Source: Labia minor (lineage: Eukaryota; Arthropoda; Insecta; Dermaptera; Spongiphoridae). From it: DNA of 64,000 bases. A program made the translations under genes and the position numbers. The DNA lies in contig OY720347.1 of the NCBI GenBank assembly GCA_963082975.1, positions 32,381,398-32,445,397 on the forward strand. Direction: 5' to 3'. How positions within the stretch are numbered: position 1 is the first letter of the stretch; each line of letters starts with the position of its first letter. Shown here in pieces: positions 1 to 13,900 of this stretch. The notes below the pieces were generated by a model. That model did not search any database and had not been told where the DNA came from. It saw only the letters and a program-made list of their open reading frames with translations.

Positions 1-3000
1 AAATAACTTGTAAAATCTATATAGTAAACTATATTAGATTTTAATTGAAGGAAAATATAAATTTGAACATGGGATCAACATACATATGAAATAAATATTT
101 TATTTTATTTTTTATTAAATTAAAATTTAAAATTATTAATTAGATCCTATTATTTATTAATATATAATTGAATATATGTATATTTTCAACATATACAATA
201 AAACAAACTTTATATTTTACATCGTAGTACTAAACTTAATTGGGTGAGAAATTTGTATATATATATATATATATATAAGGGGAGATCAATTGGTGGAGGA
301 CGGGGTGACCAGACAATATAAATATATAATATAAAAACATTTTATTTTGTACAAATATGTACAAACATTTTATATGTATAAGTTTTGTAATCTAAAACCT
401 AAAACTATAAAATAAAATGTTACAATAAATTACAAATATATATATACATAAGGTAAAACCGAGGGATATGACTTGTTATCTACCATCTCGAATACTAGGA
501 CATTTGGCGTGGGAAAGGCATTGGAAGACGAGAGTAGCCACATACATGACCAGATGAAGCATGTCTACATTATTTATAAAAAAACAGTGGTGAAAGATGA
601 ATTTGTTTTGTCCGCCATCTTGAAGATCAACACATTTCATCATATTAATTTCAAAGGCTCGTAATTTGTTTTCTTTTCACATATTTCTCATGGTATGCTA
701 TTTGCAAGTCTTAATCTAAAATTGTTTCAAAATTGTGATATATCTCATTGTGTATGCGAGGGATATGGCGAAGGTTTTACCTTTGCTTAACATTGAACAA
801 TTGAACCCCAAACAATTTAGTAAGACGATGTAAACATTCATATTTCCAGATTTGGGTAAATATATTATTAAAATTATGTACCTTTTTAATTCTTAAAACT
901 TACCTAATTAAATACATTTCAACTTTATGAGTTTTTATTTTTGTATATTATATGTAATTTCCCACACACATAAGAACTACCCCTCACACCGGCTTCACAA
1001 TTTTAGGGATATTGCCGAAAAGTTAGCTTTTTTATTTTTGTAAATTTTAGTAGAATAAAGCTGTAATGTTTGCTATAAATACTTAATAGTCCTAGGTACC
1101 ATTAACACAAATATTTATGTCAAAATAGGTATTAGCATTTAAGATTTAGCAAAAACCCGAATTGTGCATCATCAGGTTTACCTTAATGAATACTAATAAA
1201 TGTTAATATTTTTTTACAGGTAAGTGACAATAAAAATTATATAATGAGATATATATATATTATAGAAATTTAATAGAGGTCCGATAAGAAAATTTTTGTA
1301 ATTTATGGAAATTTTAAAGAAATGAGTAAAAGAGAAAGGAAAGGATATCAATTCTTTTAACCAAAAGGAAAAAGAGATGGAGACACCCACTTTAGGAGTT
1401 TATATCACTGTAACAATAAAAATACAGATGTGTCTGTGATTAAATTTACGTTCTAATGCTTTCTTTTTATCTACGTTTATACAGTTATATTCATTAACGT
1501 TTTAATACATAACCTCAAAAGGTCCGTTTTAGCATTGGGGAAATAGGTGGATTTGCTTATTTGTGTTTTTACATTAATATATACCCATTGTATCACAGGA
1601 AAATTGGGGTGAAATAGTTAGAGTATGTTGGGTGCAAAAATGTTCACTTGAATAGTTTTTTAAGGGTAATATTACACACTATCTATGCTTAAATTGACAT
1701 TGAAAGTGATTCTTCCGTGGAAAGTCCCTGAATCGCTTTGTAGAATTTGATTGATTTTGGTAAAGCCTATCTTAATTTATTATTGTTTTTGTGGTCTAAT
1801 AAAAGTTTTTGTTATTTAAATTAACAAACAAAACAAAATTGTGATTATTAATCATAATAAAGTCTTTTGTAAGGTTTGTTTTTGTTGTAAAATTATGTGC
1901 CACATGTAGTACAATAATGTGGCCCCAAGCCATGGAGTTAAAAGTTACACCCCTCTTTTTTCAGAATTTATTAATTTCTGTCATTTCTTAAAAATTATTT
2001 TAAATTTTAATCCTTTGTAACCACTCAATTAAACAAACTTATATTCATAAAAACAATCAAACAAGTAAAAAAATATGACACTTTGTAATAAAAATGACAC
2101 AACCAGCCCACAGTTTTTCTCTATATCATTTTTACACAGTAAAAATTTCTATCTATGTATGTTTAGTAAAATGTTAATTATTTCTAAAAAAAAGTCTCTT
2201 TTTCTTTTTTGATTCATTATTAACAAAACAGGAGGAACAACTTCTTATGAAATGATGAAAAAAAAAAAGATTTTCATCTCACTAAATGAGAGTTCAACTT
2301 ATTAATTTTTTTTAACAGGGCTGTTTTTTGCTGCTCTTTAAAAATGTCAAATAAAAAATTAAAATTGGAATAACCTGAGCTTGATTGGAAGTCTAGAACA
2401 TAGTCTGTAATTAATATTATTAAATATATTTGAAGGGATTAGACTTTGCACGTCTTAGTTTTAAAGGAAATGAAAAAAGCCTTGTTTATTTTGATCTCTT
2501 TTGAAAAGAAAATACTTTTTTCATTAAAAATATATCCTCCTTTTGATTTTTATGAATAGTTTTAAATAATTTTTACTAGTTTAAGGAAAATTATTTTGAT
2601 GATCAAAGTTCACCATTTTAAGATTCTTAAGACATAAAAAGAGTATCAAGTCTTTGAAAATTAATACACACTATTCATGTGATTTAAAATCATCTGATAT
2701 ACATTTTCATTGCGTTCTATAAATTTAAAGTACTGGTAGTGTCTGAAGTACTACTTCTAGCAAGTAATTTATAAACTAACCTAACATCTTTATAATCATA
2801 ATCTAATATTTCTTTGGACTGATTAATTTCACTTAAAAACAAATAAAAAAAATAATTAAGTAAATTTATGAAAAATAACCATAAATATAATATTGCGATA
2901 ATTAATAGTTAGAAAATTAATTTTAAAAGTTTTGTAAACTAAATCTACTTAAGCCATTTAATTTTTATAATTTGAATCAATTTTTAAATTCATAAACTTT

Positions 3001-3395
3001 CCATACTAAATTTCGTAGCTCATGGCCTTAAAGAAATTATAATTGGATATACAACTATATATATATCTTTATTTATTTATTTATTAGAATTATATTACAA
3101 TCATATTTAATATTTAAGTATATAGTTGAATTTTTCTTTAAAAAAAATTAATTTTTCTTTTTTTATTGAGTATTGGGATTATTAAATAAGTTTTGAAAAA
3201 AAGAAAGAAGGATTGCTAATCAAGTAATTAAAAATGGTATAGTATATTAATAATTTTTATTTTATTTTATAAGGAGAGACGATTCATACATATATAATTA
3301 TCGCTGATGTAATAAAATCAGAATATACAAAATTTATAAATTTGTTTAATATAGAAATTTAATTACTAAAATCTCTCTTAAAATATAAAAAAAAA
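1..3395. other. AT-rich sequence, no gene recognised
   Basis: The stretch is almost entirely A+T with short poly-A/T runs and a (TA)n tract near 259-277. A slightly less AT-rich patch at 460-665 gives a 63-codon open frame on the plus strand, but it resembles nothing I know and has no splice context. If the receptor gene at 4303-17521 is intact, its missing 3' exons should lie here or further left. I found no frame with the expected M3 or S2 motifs. Confidence 0.5.
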
Positions 3396-3655
3396 CCTCT
3401 GACTTTGTACGTCCTACGCGAGGACAACGCCTATCAAGCCCGTTATATCAATGAGGTGTCCTTTGATCAGTAGAACGGGTCCTCTCAACCTTTACCTTGA
3501 TTTTCTTGATCGGAGGCGTTATCAAGTAGCTTTTCCCCAATGTTGTTCCCGGAGGCTGGGTTGACTCCGTCCCATAGACCCCAGCTAGGGAAATTCCTAG
3601 GGACTTGAACCCGGGACCATGTGAATGTTCGCTACCCACACACCCAATGGCGCCT
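3396..3655 (-). repeat. tRNA-derived SINE, family 1, copy A
   Basis: Read on the minus strand, the copy starts with a tRNA-like head around 3655-3590. The head contains a near-perfect B box (GGTCCCGGGTTCAAGTCCC). A body of about 200 bp follows and the copy ends in AGTCAGAGG plus a T-run. The body block TTGATTTTCTTGATCGGAGG (given in plus orientation) is shared with copies at 52.0, 55.4 and 57.2 kb and, degenerated, at 14.8, 17.0 and 30.1 kb. The GC content is far above the flanks. It lies just downstream of the last receptor exon found. Confidence 0.75.
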
Positions 3656-4302
3656 TTCTCTTAAAATATTTAGTCTATAAATATAAAAAGTTTATTAATA
3701 AAAAATATTATAATTTGCAAAAACATATGAGATCATTGATGATAATATTTTTTTTAATATTTTTCTTTAATCAATAATAATAATGATAATCTCATTATAG
3801 AGGATATGACACCAAGTGTAATTTCTTTTGCTCATGAAGCTTCTATTTAAGAGGATAATTTTCTATAAAAGCAGTAATAAGAACCTGGTTAGTATCTTGC
3901 CGTTATCGCTTTTAGAATTGGCCTAAGAATACAATCAAGCGAAGGGGAAAATTTAATAAGAATATTTCTCACAAAATTTTATATATGCCTTTATTTTCCT
4001 TGCTTGATAACTCCTTATGTTGTGTTGAATAACCTTTTAATTCTATAAACGTCTTTTATAAATATTCTATATATATATATATATACTTAAATAATAAACA
4101 TTATTTTAAGATTTATAAGATTAAAAACATGCTTTCAATTTTACTTTCTCACTTAATTTTATTTATTATTAATTAATTATAAGAAAAGAAAAATAGAACA
4201 ATTTTATCTTGTCTCTTAATTAATTATTAAATTATATATTGCTATTCATTCATTTAAAAAAAAAAAAATATTTTTAATAATAATAAGGAATATGAACTTT
4301 AC

Positions 4303-4529
4303 CTTGTTGACAAAAAACGCAAGCGAGCGAAAAAATTTGATGATGCCAAGATGAATCATTTAGATCTTCTTCCATGCCAATTTGTTTTGTTAATCGTATT
4401 TGTATATAGATACATAAGAAGATGATTATAGTAATTCCCATACAAGAAAGCCAAACATCAATATCAAATGGCAAAAGGAAAATGTTAGAGATGAGACTGA
4501 GTGATGGACGAAGAAAGATAATTGCCGTT
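4303..4529 (-). CDS. Receptor exon 7: M1 and pore loop
   Basis: The acceptor is ATTCCTAG|AAC and the donor is CAACAAG|GTAAAG. It codes 75 residues plus one base. IIFLRPS, NIFLLPFDIDVWL and the 20-residue hydrophobic M1 are followed by a short cytoplasmic loop and FSLACVFCQQG. That last string is the classical glutamate-receptor pore-loop end. The intron after the QQG glycine is typical for the family. The next exon should begin by completing that Gly codon, but I could not identify it between here and position 1. Confidence 0.88.
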
Positions 4530-7500
4530 CTAGGAATAGAAATGATTTTTATTAAAAATAGGTCTAAAAAATATGTCTTTTAGATAAATAATAAAAGGAG
4601 AAAACGAGTTTTGAGGATTTAGAAGGGACTTTTACTTACTTAAAAAAAAGTTTATAAATATCATCTTTAATCATTAATTATTATTTTAATGAATTTTACA
4701 TATTATTTTATCTTAGCTAAAATATTTCCAAATTAACATTTTCCAAATATGACATGTTATAAATGATAGGAGTGTTTCATACTCCCCATTGGACTGGATT
4801 TCCAGAGCCCTAACATCTTAATCTTGCTTTAGAGAGCAAAACATTTCTCTAGAGAGAGAAAGTGAGGGAGAGAGTGAAGTTCATATATATATATATATAT
4901 ATATATATAAATTCAAATTTGAAATTAAAGTTTTTGTTGTAAAGAACAAAATTAATTATATTTTAATTAACTAAAATTATGTCTATTCCAAATTTATTTT
5001 ATTTTAATACCATTATTTTTATAATCAATGGTGAAATTACAAAAATTATTTTTATATTTAATTTTTTAAAAATGTAAATAAATATTTAATTATTTTAATA
5101 ATCCAATAGAATAATTTGTAAATTGTTTTCTTTAAACTCAGCCCTTTTTAGTTGAGATTATAAGATCAATTTTATATTTGTTTCAATGATTGTCTTAGGC
5201 TATCAGAGTTAGTAGACCCATACTGAAAGAAAAAGCTGAAGAGTTCGCTAATTCGCTGAAAATCAAAAATTTTAAAGCCAGCAATGGCTGGTTAGAGAAT
5301 TTTAAGAAACAACATGATTTAGCTTTTAGAAAAATAGTATTAACCTATCCCTAACATAGACCCTTAATAACTAAAAACCTCTATAACTTAAAATATTTTG
5401 TGTTTCCCTTGGACTTTAACTTATCGAGGTTCTACTGTGTATATATATATATATTATTTTATTTACCATTTACTATTTTCAATTATTTATTAATATTAAA
5501 AATCATTTAATTTTTTTTAATTTTTGTTTGTTATTCTTCTTAAGGTGCCGTCTCCGTTTCGGAGTTTGGCTATCATCATGACTAGGATAGCCTTAGAAGC
5601 TGCCCAGCCATGATAATTTTTCTTGGGAATGTTAATGCGGTGGTTTCCCGTTGCCTTCCACATGTATAGAACCAGGAACTGACAGTTGATGTTAAATTGA
5701 ATTTTATTAGAAAAATTCGTTCTTAGTTGGAATCGAAAGCCGACTTCTTGTGTAGAAAATTGTTATGCTACACGCTCGGCTAGCTGCCTCCTATTGTTTG
5801 TTATTAATATCGCTAATTAAATGGATTTTAATTAATAGATATTTAAATATAATTATTTATTCATTAATTCATACCTATATATATATATGTGTGTGTGTAT
5901 ATATCACAGTGTCAATAATTAAATAGCGGGACTAGATGAATAGAAATGTTGATTCTTGACATGATTTTTATGAATTTAAAAAATTACTTGTTTTTAATAG
6001 TATAGATATAGATCAATCAGGGCGTTTTTAAAAAGATCCTTCTACTACCCCCTCCTCCTAGTCCCCATAGAGTATTATAAACACTGTTTTATTCGGATCT
6101 TCTAATTAATAGATATTATAAGTACTATTTTTTTGAATTTCACATTAAAGGAAATACTACATTTGAATAATAAATCATACATAAAAAGAAATATCAAAAT
6201 CATTTGCATTTGGATTAGTGAATTGTTCTCCCCTCGTTTTATTTTTTCGATCTGTTTTTTTTAAATGGTAAGAATGCCCATCTTTTTTTATATATTTCTT
6301 TCATTCCTTTGGATATATCGAATGGGAAAATAATAAATATTCATGTTTGAGAAATAAGGACATTTACCTGAGTTCAAAAGTATCCATTGCATATTCACAA
6401 AGGGCATAAGTGTTTACTTGCATGAATATTCCCGCAGCAGTTATCTCTATCCCTCTTTGCTCGAATTGCTCTAAGATACCATCAAGAGAACCATTGAAGC
6501 GAATTGTCTGAATATTTATACTAAGAATACAGACAAGATGTTACAATAAAGATCTTAGAACAATTAGAATTTTATATATGTTTATATAAACCTACCTAAA
6601 ATTCATTTCATCTTGGAGATATTCAATTAATGGCATATTAATATCCATCCAGTTTTCATTCTGATTTTCTAACGTATCCAAAGTTTGCTGAGAAATAGAA
6701 AATAATAACATTGTAAAGAATTTCTAATATTCAATATTTGATTAATAAAATATTATTATTATCATTAAATTATATTCAAGTAATTTATAATATTCATTCT
6801 TAATAGTTTAGTTAATCAAATTTGAAGTTTTCAAATTTGTTAAGTTGAATACATTTTAATTTTATTATTATTTTTTTGTTTTTTTAAATAATTTCTATAT
6901 ATGTAATAATATGTACTAATTTAAATATTTTTTGGTATATGTAGTATAAAAATTGAAAAAAATTATTATTATTTATTATTTAACATGTTTCATTTTTTAT
7001 TAATATTATTATTTTATTATATTTATTTAAATTAAGTATTTATTTTTAATTTTCTTATTCGAAATTATAGTAATGTTGTATTAATATTTTCCTAAGTTAT
7101 CTTCTCCTTATATATTATATTTATCTATTTTTAAAGATGATCTATCTTTATAATATAAAAATTTTATTAAATATTTATTTAATATTTTTTAAGTTTAAAA
7201 TTAAGGGACAAATATTAATTCAGAATATTTCTGTATCAAGTAAAACTAAATTAACAATTTTAATTATTAAAATGAATACATATTTATATCTAGGTATCTA
7301 TTCTATATAATTAAAAAAAATTAATTTCGCTTTCCACGAAATATATTAAAAGAAATTTGTTTAAATATTTAAATTAATGAATGGTATATTTCAAACAGAT
7401 ATAAATATAATTGTTTAAAATGGGATATTAAAACAGAAAAAAATGTGATAGGACGGTGTAGGGAATTAATGAAGGTCATATCTAAATGTTTTAATATTTT

Positions 7501-10500
7501 ATTTAGTTGAATGGAGTTTTTATATAGATAAAAATTTATTTCACTTTTACTACGTATCTTTTAAAAATTCTTATTTCGTTGTTGTTGTCGTTATATATAT
7601 CTGTATATTAATTAATTTAAAAACAATTTTGTGATTTTTTTTATAGTTATAATTTTTCCAGGGGGAAAAAAATAATAATTTTCTACCTGTGAGTAAAATG
7701 TGTGTTTTTTTAAAACAATATTTCATCCGGCGAAATAGGTAGTTAGACATTTGCCGTAATAAATTCCCTAAGATAACTTAATGAAATAGTATTTCTTCTA
7801 AAGAAAATCTACCCTAAAGAACGTTACCCCATATAATCGTTGCAAAAATAAATAATCCATTCTTTATACAGATCTACAGTATTTTATTACACTTTTCTAC
7901 TTCTTCTGCTAAGATATGTGCGTGCTTGATATAAATTTTGTCTAACTACTCATAATAAAAAAGAAAGATGTCAGCCAGTTGAAAATTTATTCTTTTTACA
8001 AATTATTGCTAGGAGGTCTCACCTCAATTACACCTGTTGAAATCGAAGTGCCTTTTAAGTTGGATCGTTCACTCGTATGTAGCTTTAAAGAAGTCTTTGC
8101 AACGACCCCGTCATCACTCGTTTGTAGAAATTGCACGGTCTCCCACGGGAGATTATAATAGAGACGATAGATTTCAAAAGCCAACACCTCAATTGGTGAT
8201 ATTGCTTGAAGCCAAAGTGCCTCACAGTCAATCAAGATATTCACCTCAGACAAGATCTACATTTTAAAGTTCAAAAAAAAAATATTTTTTTATATATTTT
8301 TTAAATTTCAATATCATTTTTTTTATTGAAAATTAAATGAAAAATAACGATAAAAAGAAGCAAAAAATCGTAAAATGATATATACTTATATAACACATTT
8401 TTAATATGATAATGAATTTGTCAAAAGAATATTTCTTTTTTATTCAAATAAAAAAATAATAATAATATTAATTTAATTTTATTATTTATTTAATAATCAT
8501 TATCATTTGACAAATTCAATTTTTCTAACAAACTAAATAAAATTTTTCTAAATTAATTTTCAATATTTAAAGAGATTTAATAAACACAATGAAATAAAAC
8601 CAATGTTTCATGTATTTTTAACCTAGCTCTTAGAATTCAAAATATCTCAACATATCACAAATGATTTTAGTATTTCTTTATGTTTCAAGGTTCAAAAATC
8701 TATTTATAACATTTTTGCGATATAGTTTGTGTTGTATATACGAGGGTAATTCACAAAGTAGGTTACGTTTTGGAATTAAGACAAAACTAGTACAGGAAAA
8801 TGTTTTTATTATATACATTATTATTATAAAAGATCAACTAAAATGCTATTTTTTACATAATCGCCAAAAAAGTTGAGACATTTATCTTAGCGATGAACGA
8901 ACTTCGAAATTCCTTACTCATAGAAATCCGCCGCCTGAGTGTGGTACCCACCTGGCACAAAACTTATAGTAGCCTAACTTTTGAGAAACAATTTCGTACA
9001 ATAAAGCGCATGAAATTTACGGAAAACTGAAGGAAAGTTCGGTTATGGTGAAACGACGGTTTCCTCTAATTTTTTCATTAATCTTTTCCACCAGTTCATA
9101 TTTTTTTCACCGTCGTTTCACCATAACCGAACTTTCCTTCAGTTTTCCGCAAATTTCACGCACTTTATTGTACGAAATTGTTTCTCAAAAGTTAGGCTAC
9201 CATAAGTTTTGTGCCAGGTGGGTAAATTATTAGTGATCAGTTCTTTAACTCGATTGTTGGATCTTTATAATGTTTGTGTAACTTTTAGTATAATCAGATA
9301 TATATCACTTTCATCAAAATAGAATTTATTTTTATTGTACTAGGCTAGACTCAAGAAGTCATTAAACGAATTTGATATTTTTTAAGCCAATTCTATTATC
9401 ATATCAATATTCTCTCGTTATAATAAATTTATTTAGTATTTAATAATTGTAATAATAGATCAAAAATTTATTCAAAGTTATAAAATAATTGATAATATTA
9501 TTTCTCTGATTACTTAATGGATAAAAAAAAACTTATGTTAGCCCTTAATTTACAAGGATTTTTTTATATAAAAAAATATTACTGAAATGTATTATTGACA
9601 GGTACGATCACCGGAATATTGCCTGGTAATAATTTCTATAAAAATATAGGTACCAGTCAATTTTTATTACCCAAGTAAACGTGGTCATAAAGAAATCGAG
9701 ATTGATGGATTGCTTTCCAATAAGAAATGAAAAAACGAACTTGGATTATTTAAATGAAAATTAAAAAATGATAATCTATTAATTAAAAAAAACAAATTCA
9801 TATATTATATTATATATTATATATAATATTAAATTTAATTGAATTAATAAAATAGATTCTTCAAATAACGAATATATATACACACATAAGAAAAGAAAAT
9901 TATTATTTTTTAATTCAATTTAAATTTATATTTACAAGGGTTGTAGCTTAGTGGTTAAAGTCCTTCCTGGTCCGCTAAATTTTAGGAAAATGAATTGATC
10001 CATACCAAGTTCTCTTATATTTAAAAGATTAAATAATTAAGGTCATATAATTCCTAAAGCTGGCTAAAATGAATATAGATCGTCAAAGCAAATAAAATAT
10101 AAATAATATATATACTACTAATTATTAACGCATCTTTTTAGCCTATAAATGAAAAAATGGATACTATTCGATCAAAAATGTGAAATATAAATTTTTAAAC
10201 AGATTAATATCTTAAGGCAATAAATTTTTTTAATGAGAATCCGTCTGTCTATGGTCAGTATAAAACAATTACGATAAAATTTTAATTTCAATAATTTTGT
10301 CAATTTTGTTCTTTTTAGATTTATTTACAATTATATTAAATAATTAAGTAATATCGTCACATCCTAAAATTTATTGTGATTCCTATTTTTCTTTTTCTTT
10401 TAACTTAATTAAAAATATTTAGTTTACAAATATATTTTTATTCTTATTAAATCTTATCTTATTATATTAGCAAAAATTGTATAAATATTTGTATTTTTGA

Positions 10501-10941
10501 AATATTAAACCACACGAAGGCTTTTTTTGAAATTTATAAAGAAAAATCGATTTGTATAGGTTTTAGCCTCGGGAAAAATTATCTTTATTAGTTTTTTCTT
10601 AATTTAAAATAGGAAATTTAAATGACGTCAGTAACTACGTCAGACAGCTTTTCCTTAAATACAAAATATTATAAATATAAATAAAATCAAATTACGAAAT
10701 ATATATTATGTTATATGCACAGGTCATACTATTCTGTATTTCAGTGGATTAATACGTACGTTTAAGGGCTGTATGTTAAATGACTATTTTTTTATAAATT
10801 TATGTTCTTTTAAATTATTTGAACGACGGCTCGGTGAACCAGGTACTTATTATTATATTACAAGAATATTTATATTTTTTATTCAATTTTGCAAGAAATT
10901 TCCTTTTAAAAGACAATTTGGTAGAAATAAAGTATAAAAAC

Positions 10942-10974
<33 letters not shown>

Positions 10975-13900
10975 AGTATTTAAATTTATTGCTACCTCCA
11001 ATTAATATGTGATTTTAATCAATTTGAACAATTTATTTTAATATATATATATGCGTGTGTGTTTATAATAAGTAATTAATTTTTCTTTATAAATGAAATG
11101 ACAAACAAATTCCATTGCTCCAGATAAAAATAGTGTAGGATTATTAGTTACTTTAGTTGATATACCTAAATTAAACATATTTTTTCATTTTATTTAATTC
11201 TTATCGGAGTTAGGATATCTAAGTAATTATATACATACACGGTGTGTTATCGGAAAACAAGTTAAAATGTATTTCTAGGAAATTCATGTATTCTATCTAG
11301 ATTTCAAAATATTAAGTTAGAAAACAAAATTCTTTATTAATAAATTTATATTATATATTGTAAATTTTGAAATAAAATCTAAAATACTAGCGTTTACTAA
11401 GAAAAATATGTATTTTTATATACATTATATACAATAGCATAATTAATATTATTTGCAAATAACACATATTCATTTTATTTTATTAATTATAATTATTGGA
11501 TCAGATTACTTTAAATATTTGAGCCTAAATAAAATATAAATGATTAAATATTATTAATAGTATGATATTTTAAGAGATGAAGTTTAAATCTGAATATAGC
11601 TCTAATGAATGAGGAAAAGGAAGAAAAATAGTTCTGCATTAGTTTATTTATTTAACGCTCTCTTAGCTGATGTTTGGGTCTTCCGAACTTTCCAATCTCA
11701 AAAAAGATATTTTGTGTAATAATAATTTTATATTTATAATTTTGTATTTGATAACTCACAAACTCTGTTGTAAGTCTCTCCCACTAGTAGATTTTAACCA
11801 AGATCGAAATATCACCTTAGTGGGTGTTAATTAAATGAAATAATACAGAACTTATTTTCTTCTTTTACCTCATTCATCATTAATATAATTATTTTTTTAA
11901 TATTAATTGTAGAATCCATTTGATCTTTAATAATGTTTAATAATTTAAATATAATTATTGTGGTAAAAGCGAAATAAAAACCTTATTTTTTTTAAATTCG
12001 TCCGAATTTGTCCGAAAAATACGTATAAAAGTGGAATTATAACTTTATTTTACAAATATTCAGGTATTTCAATATGGTCTCTTTCAAGAAACCATCAAGG
12101 CTGAAATAACACAGCAAATCAAGAGTCTCACAACTGAAGACTTTCAGCGATCGTATCAGTAGTGGAAACGGCATTGGCAAAGTGCTTGTCTCAGAGGGAG
12201 TATTATGAAGGAGGCCATATTGAAATACCTGAATATTTGTAAAATAAAGTTATTATTCCACTTTTATACTTATTTTCTGGACACACCTCGTATAAATTAA
12301 ATTGATTTTACTGCAAGTATTTTTTTAGCTATTAGTGTGTTTGCTTTATTTTTTTAACTTATTTGATATATTTAAGAATGTGTAAATAATTATTTAATTA
12401 ATGTATATTTAACTTTTAATCGACAACGGATATTGAATACCATTTTTGTACCTTTGAAGAGAAACACCATCTTTTTATATTGAAAATCAAAAATTTTCAA
12501 CCTCCTTATTGAATAGAATGTAATGAATTTACAAAGCACATTATTCTAATTAAGTTTTTTCTTGTATAAACAAAAAATAACATAAAAATATATAATCTAT
12601 CTATTTTAGTTGATATATATTTGGATTATTTATTTGATTTGATAGGTATTTAATGAATAATCAATAAAATAATAATCTTTCGTGAACATTCCATGTGAAT
12701 ATATATGTTTTTTTAAATTAGAAAAAGTGGTTACTCTTATATTTGTACCACTCATTATTAAACCAACATGTCTTTGTTACTAAACATCCACGAATTGTCA
12801 GTGAGTGAGTTCTAATTCAGTGCAAACACTCTCTTGTGACATTTCAAATGAGATCAAATTAGTGATTAGAATTTACAAGTTTATTTAATGAAAGTTAAAA
12901 AATTTCCTGGAAAATTCTCGTCACTCACATTAAGTAAATCAGAGTTTAAATAAAATTACTAATAAAATGACTATATTTTTGGGATATATATTTAAAAATT
13001 TGTAATTTTTAAAAAGAATTATCTAATTAATCTCATTTATCATCATTCTACATATTACAATTAAACTTATTGACAATAAAGAAATCGTTTTTTAATTACA
13101 TTTAGAAAGATTGTTTTTAATTAATGGGCCATTTTCACCTTTTTTAGTTGTAAAATTTCTATTTTCAAAATTAATATAATTTGTTTAAATATTAGATAAA
13201 TTAATAAAACTTGAAAATGAGTTAAAAATTGTTTTATATTTTTATTTATATTAGAAATTAGAAAACTTACCTCATAAGCTCTTGGTGATATGGTGTAAGT
13301 TATATTCTTTTCATCATATTCCAAGTCCGTTTCATTTTTATTTTCAATTAATGGAGAAAAATTAAGATCATCTATTAAAATCCAATGATGCATTATATCA
13401 AAAAATCGACTATGGGAAGCCTGAAATATATATTCATAAATTTAAAAGATCCATTTTTCTAAAAAAACTATCATAAATTAGATGATATTTAAAGCCATTA
13501 TGACTAAATTTTCCTCCTGCTTTTCATTTTTACCGACCGACGATAGTAAGGGAGGTATTGTTTTCACACCAAATTTCACATGTGGAGATTTTTACATATC
13601 TCCACGAATCATGCATTTTCTTAACAGAAAAAAAGTATTTTTAGCATGATGTCTGTCTGTCCGTCCGTATAGATGTGTACAGCCTGAACGGCTCAATGGA
13701 TTTTGATGAAATTTGGTATATGTATTTACTTAATGCATCAGTATGATGAATGGATCAACTTTTGGTGCAAATCCGGAAACCGGAAGTGGTAGTATTAGCG
13801 ATCGACGATAGGAAGGGAAGGGTTATTTTCACACCAAATTTCACATGAGGTGATTTTTTACATATCACCACGAATCATGCACTTTGTATTGGTTTTATCC

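Noticed and set aside
473-664. 63-codon plus-strand open frame
   Set aside because: There is no recognisable motif, splice signal or codon signal. It starts from a non-ATG codon and sits in AT-rich DNA.
3838-3935. Minus-strand string SKSDNGKILTRFLLLLL after a TTCTTAG acceptor, as receptor exon 8
   Set aside because: The acceptor would put the phase-1 junction into a frame with an immediate stop, and the good-looking frame also hits a stop after 19 codons. No S--RI motif is present.
9940-10005. Functional tRNA gene
   Set aside because: Box-like motifs exist, but the acceptor and anticodon stems do not pair, so it is treated as a SINE relic.
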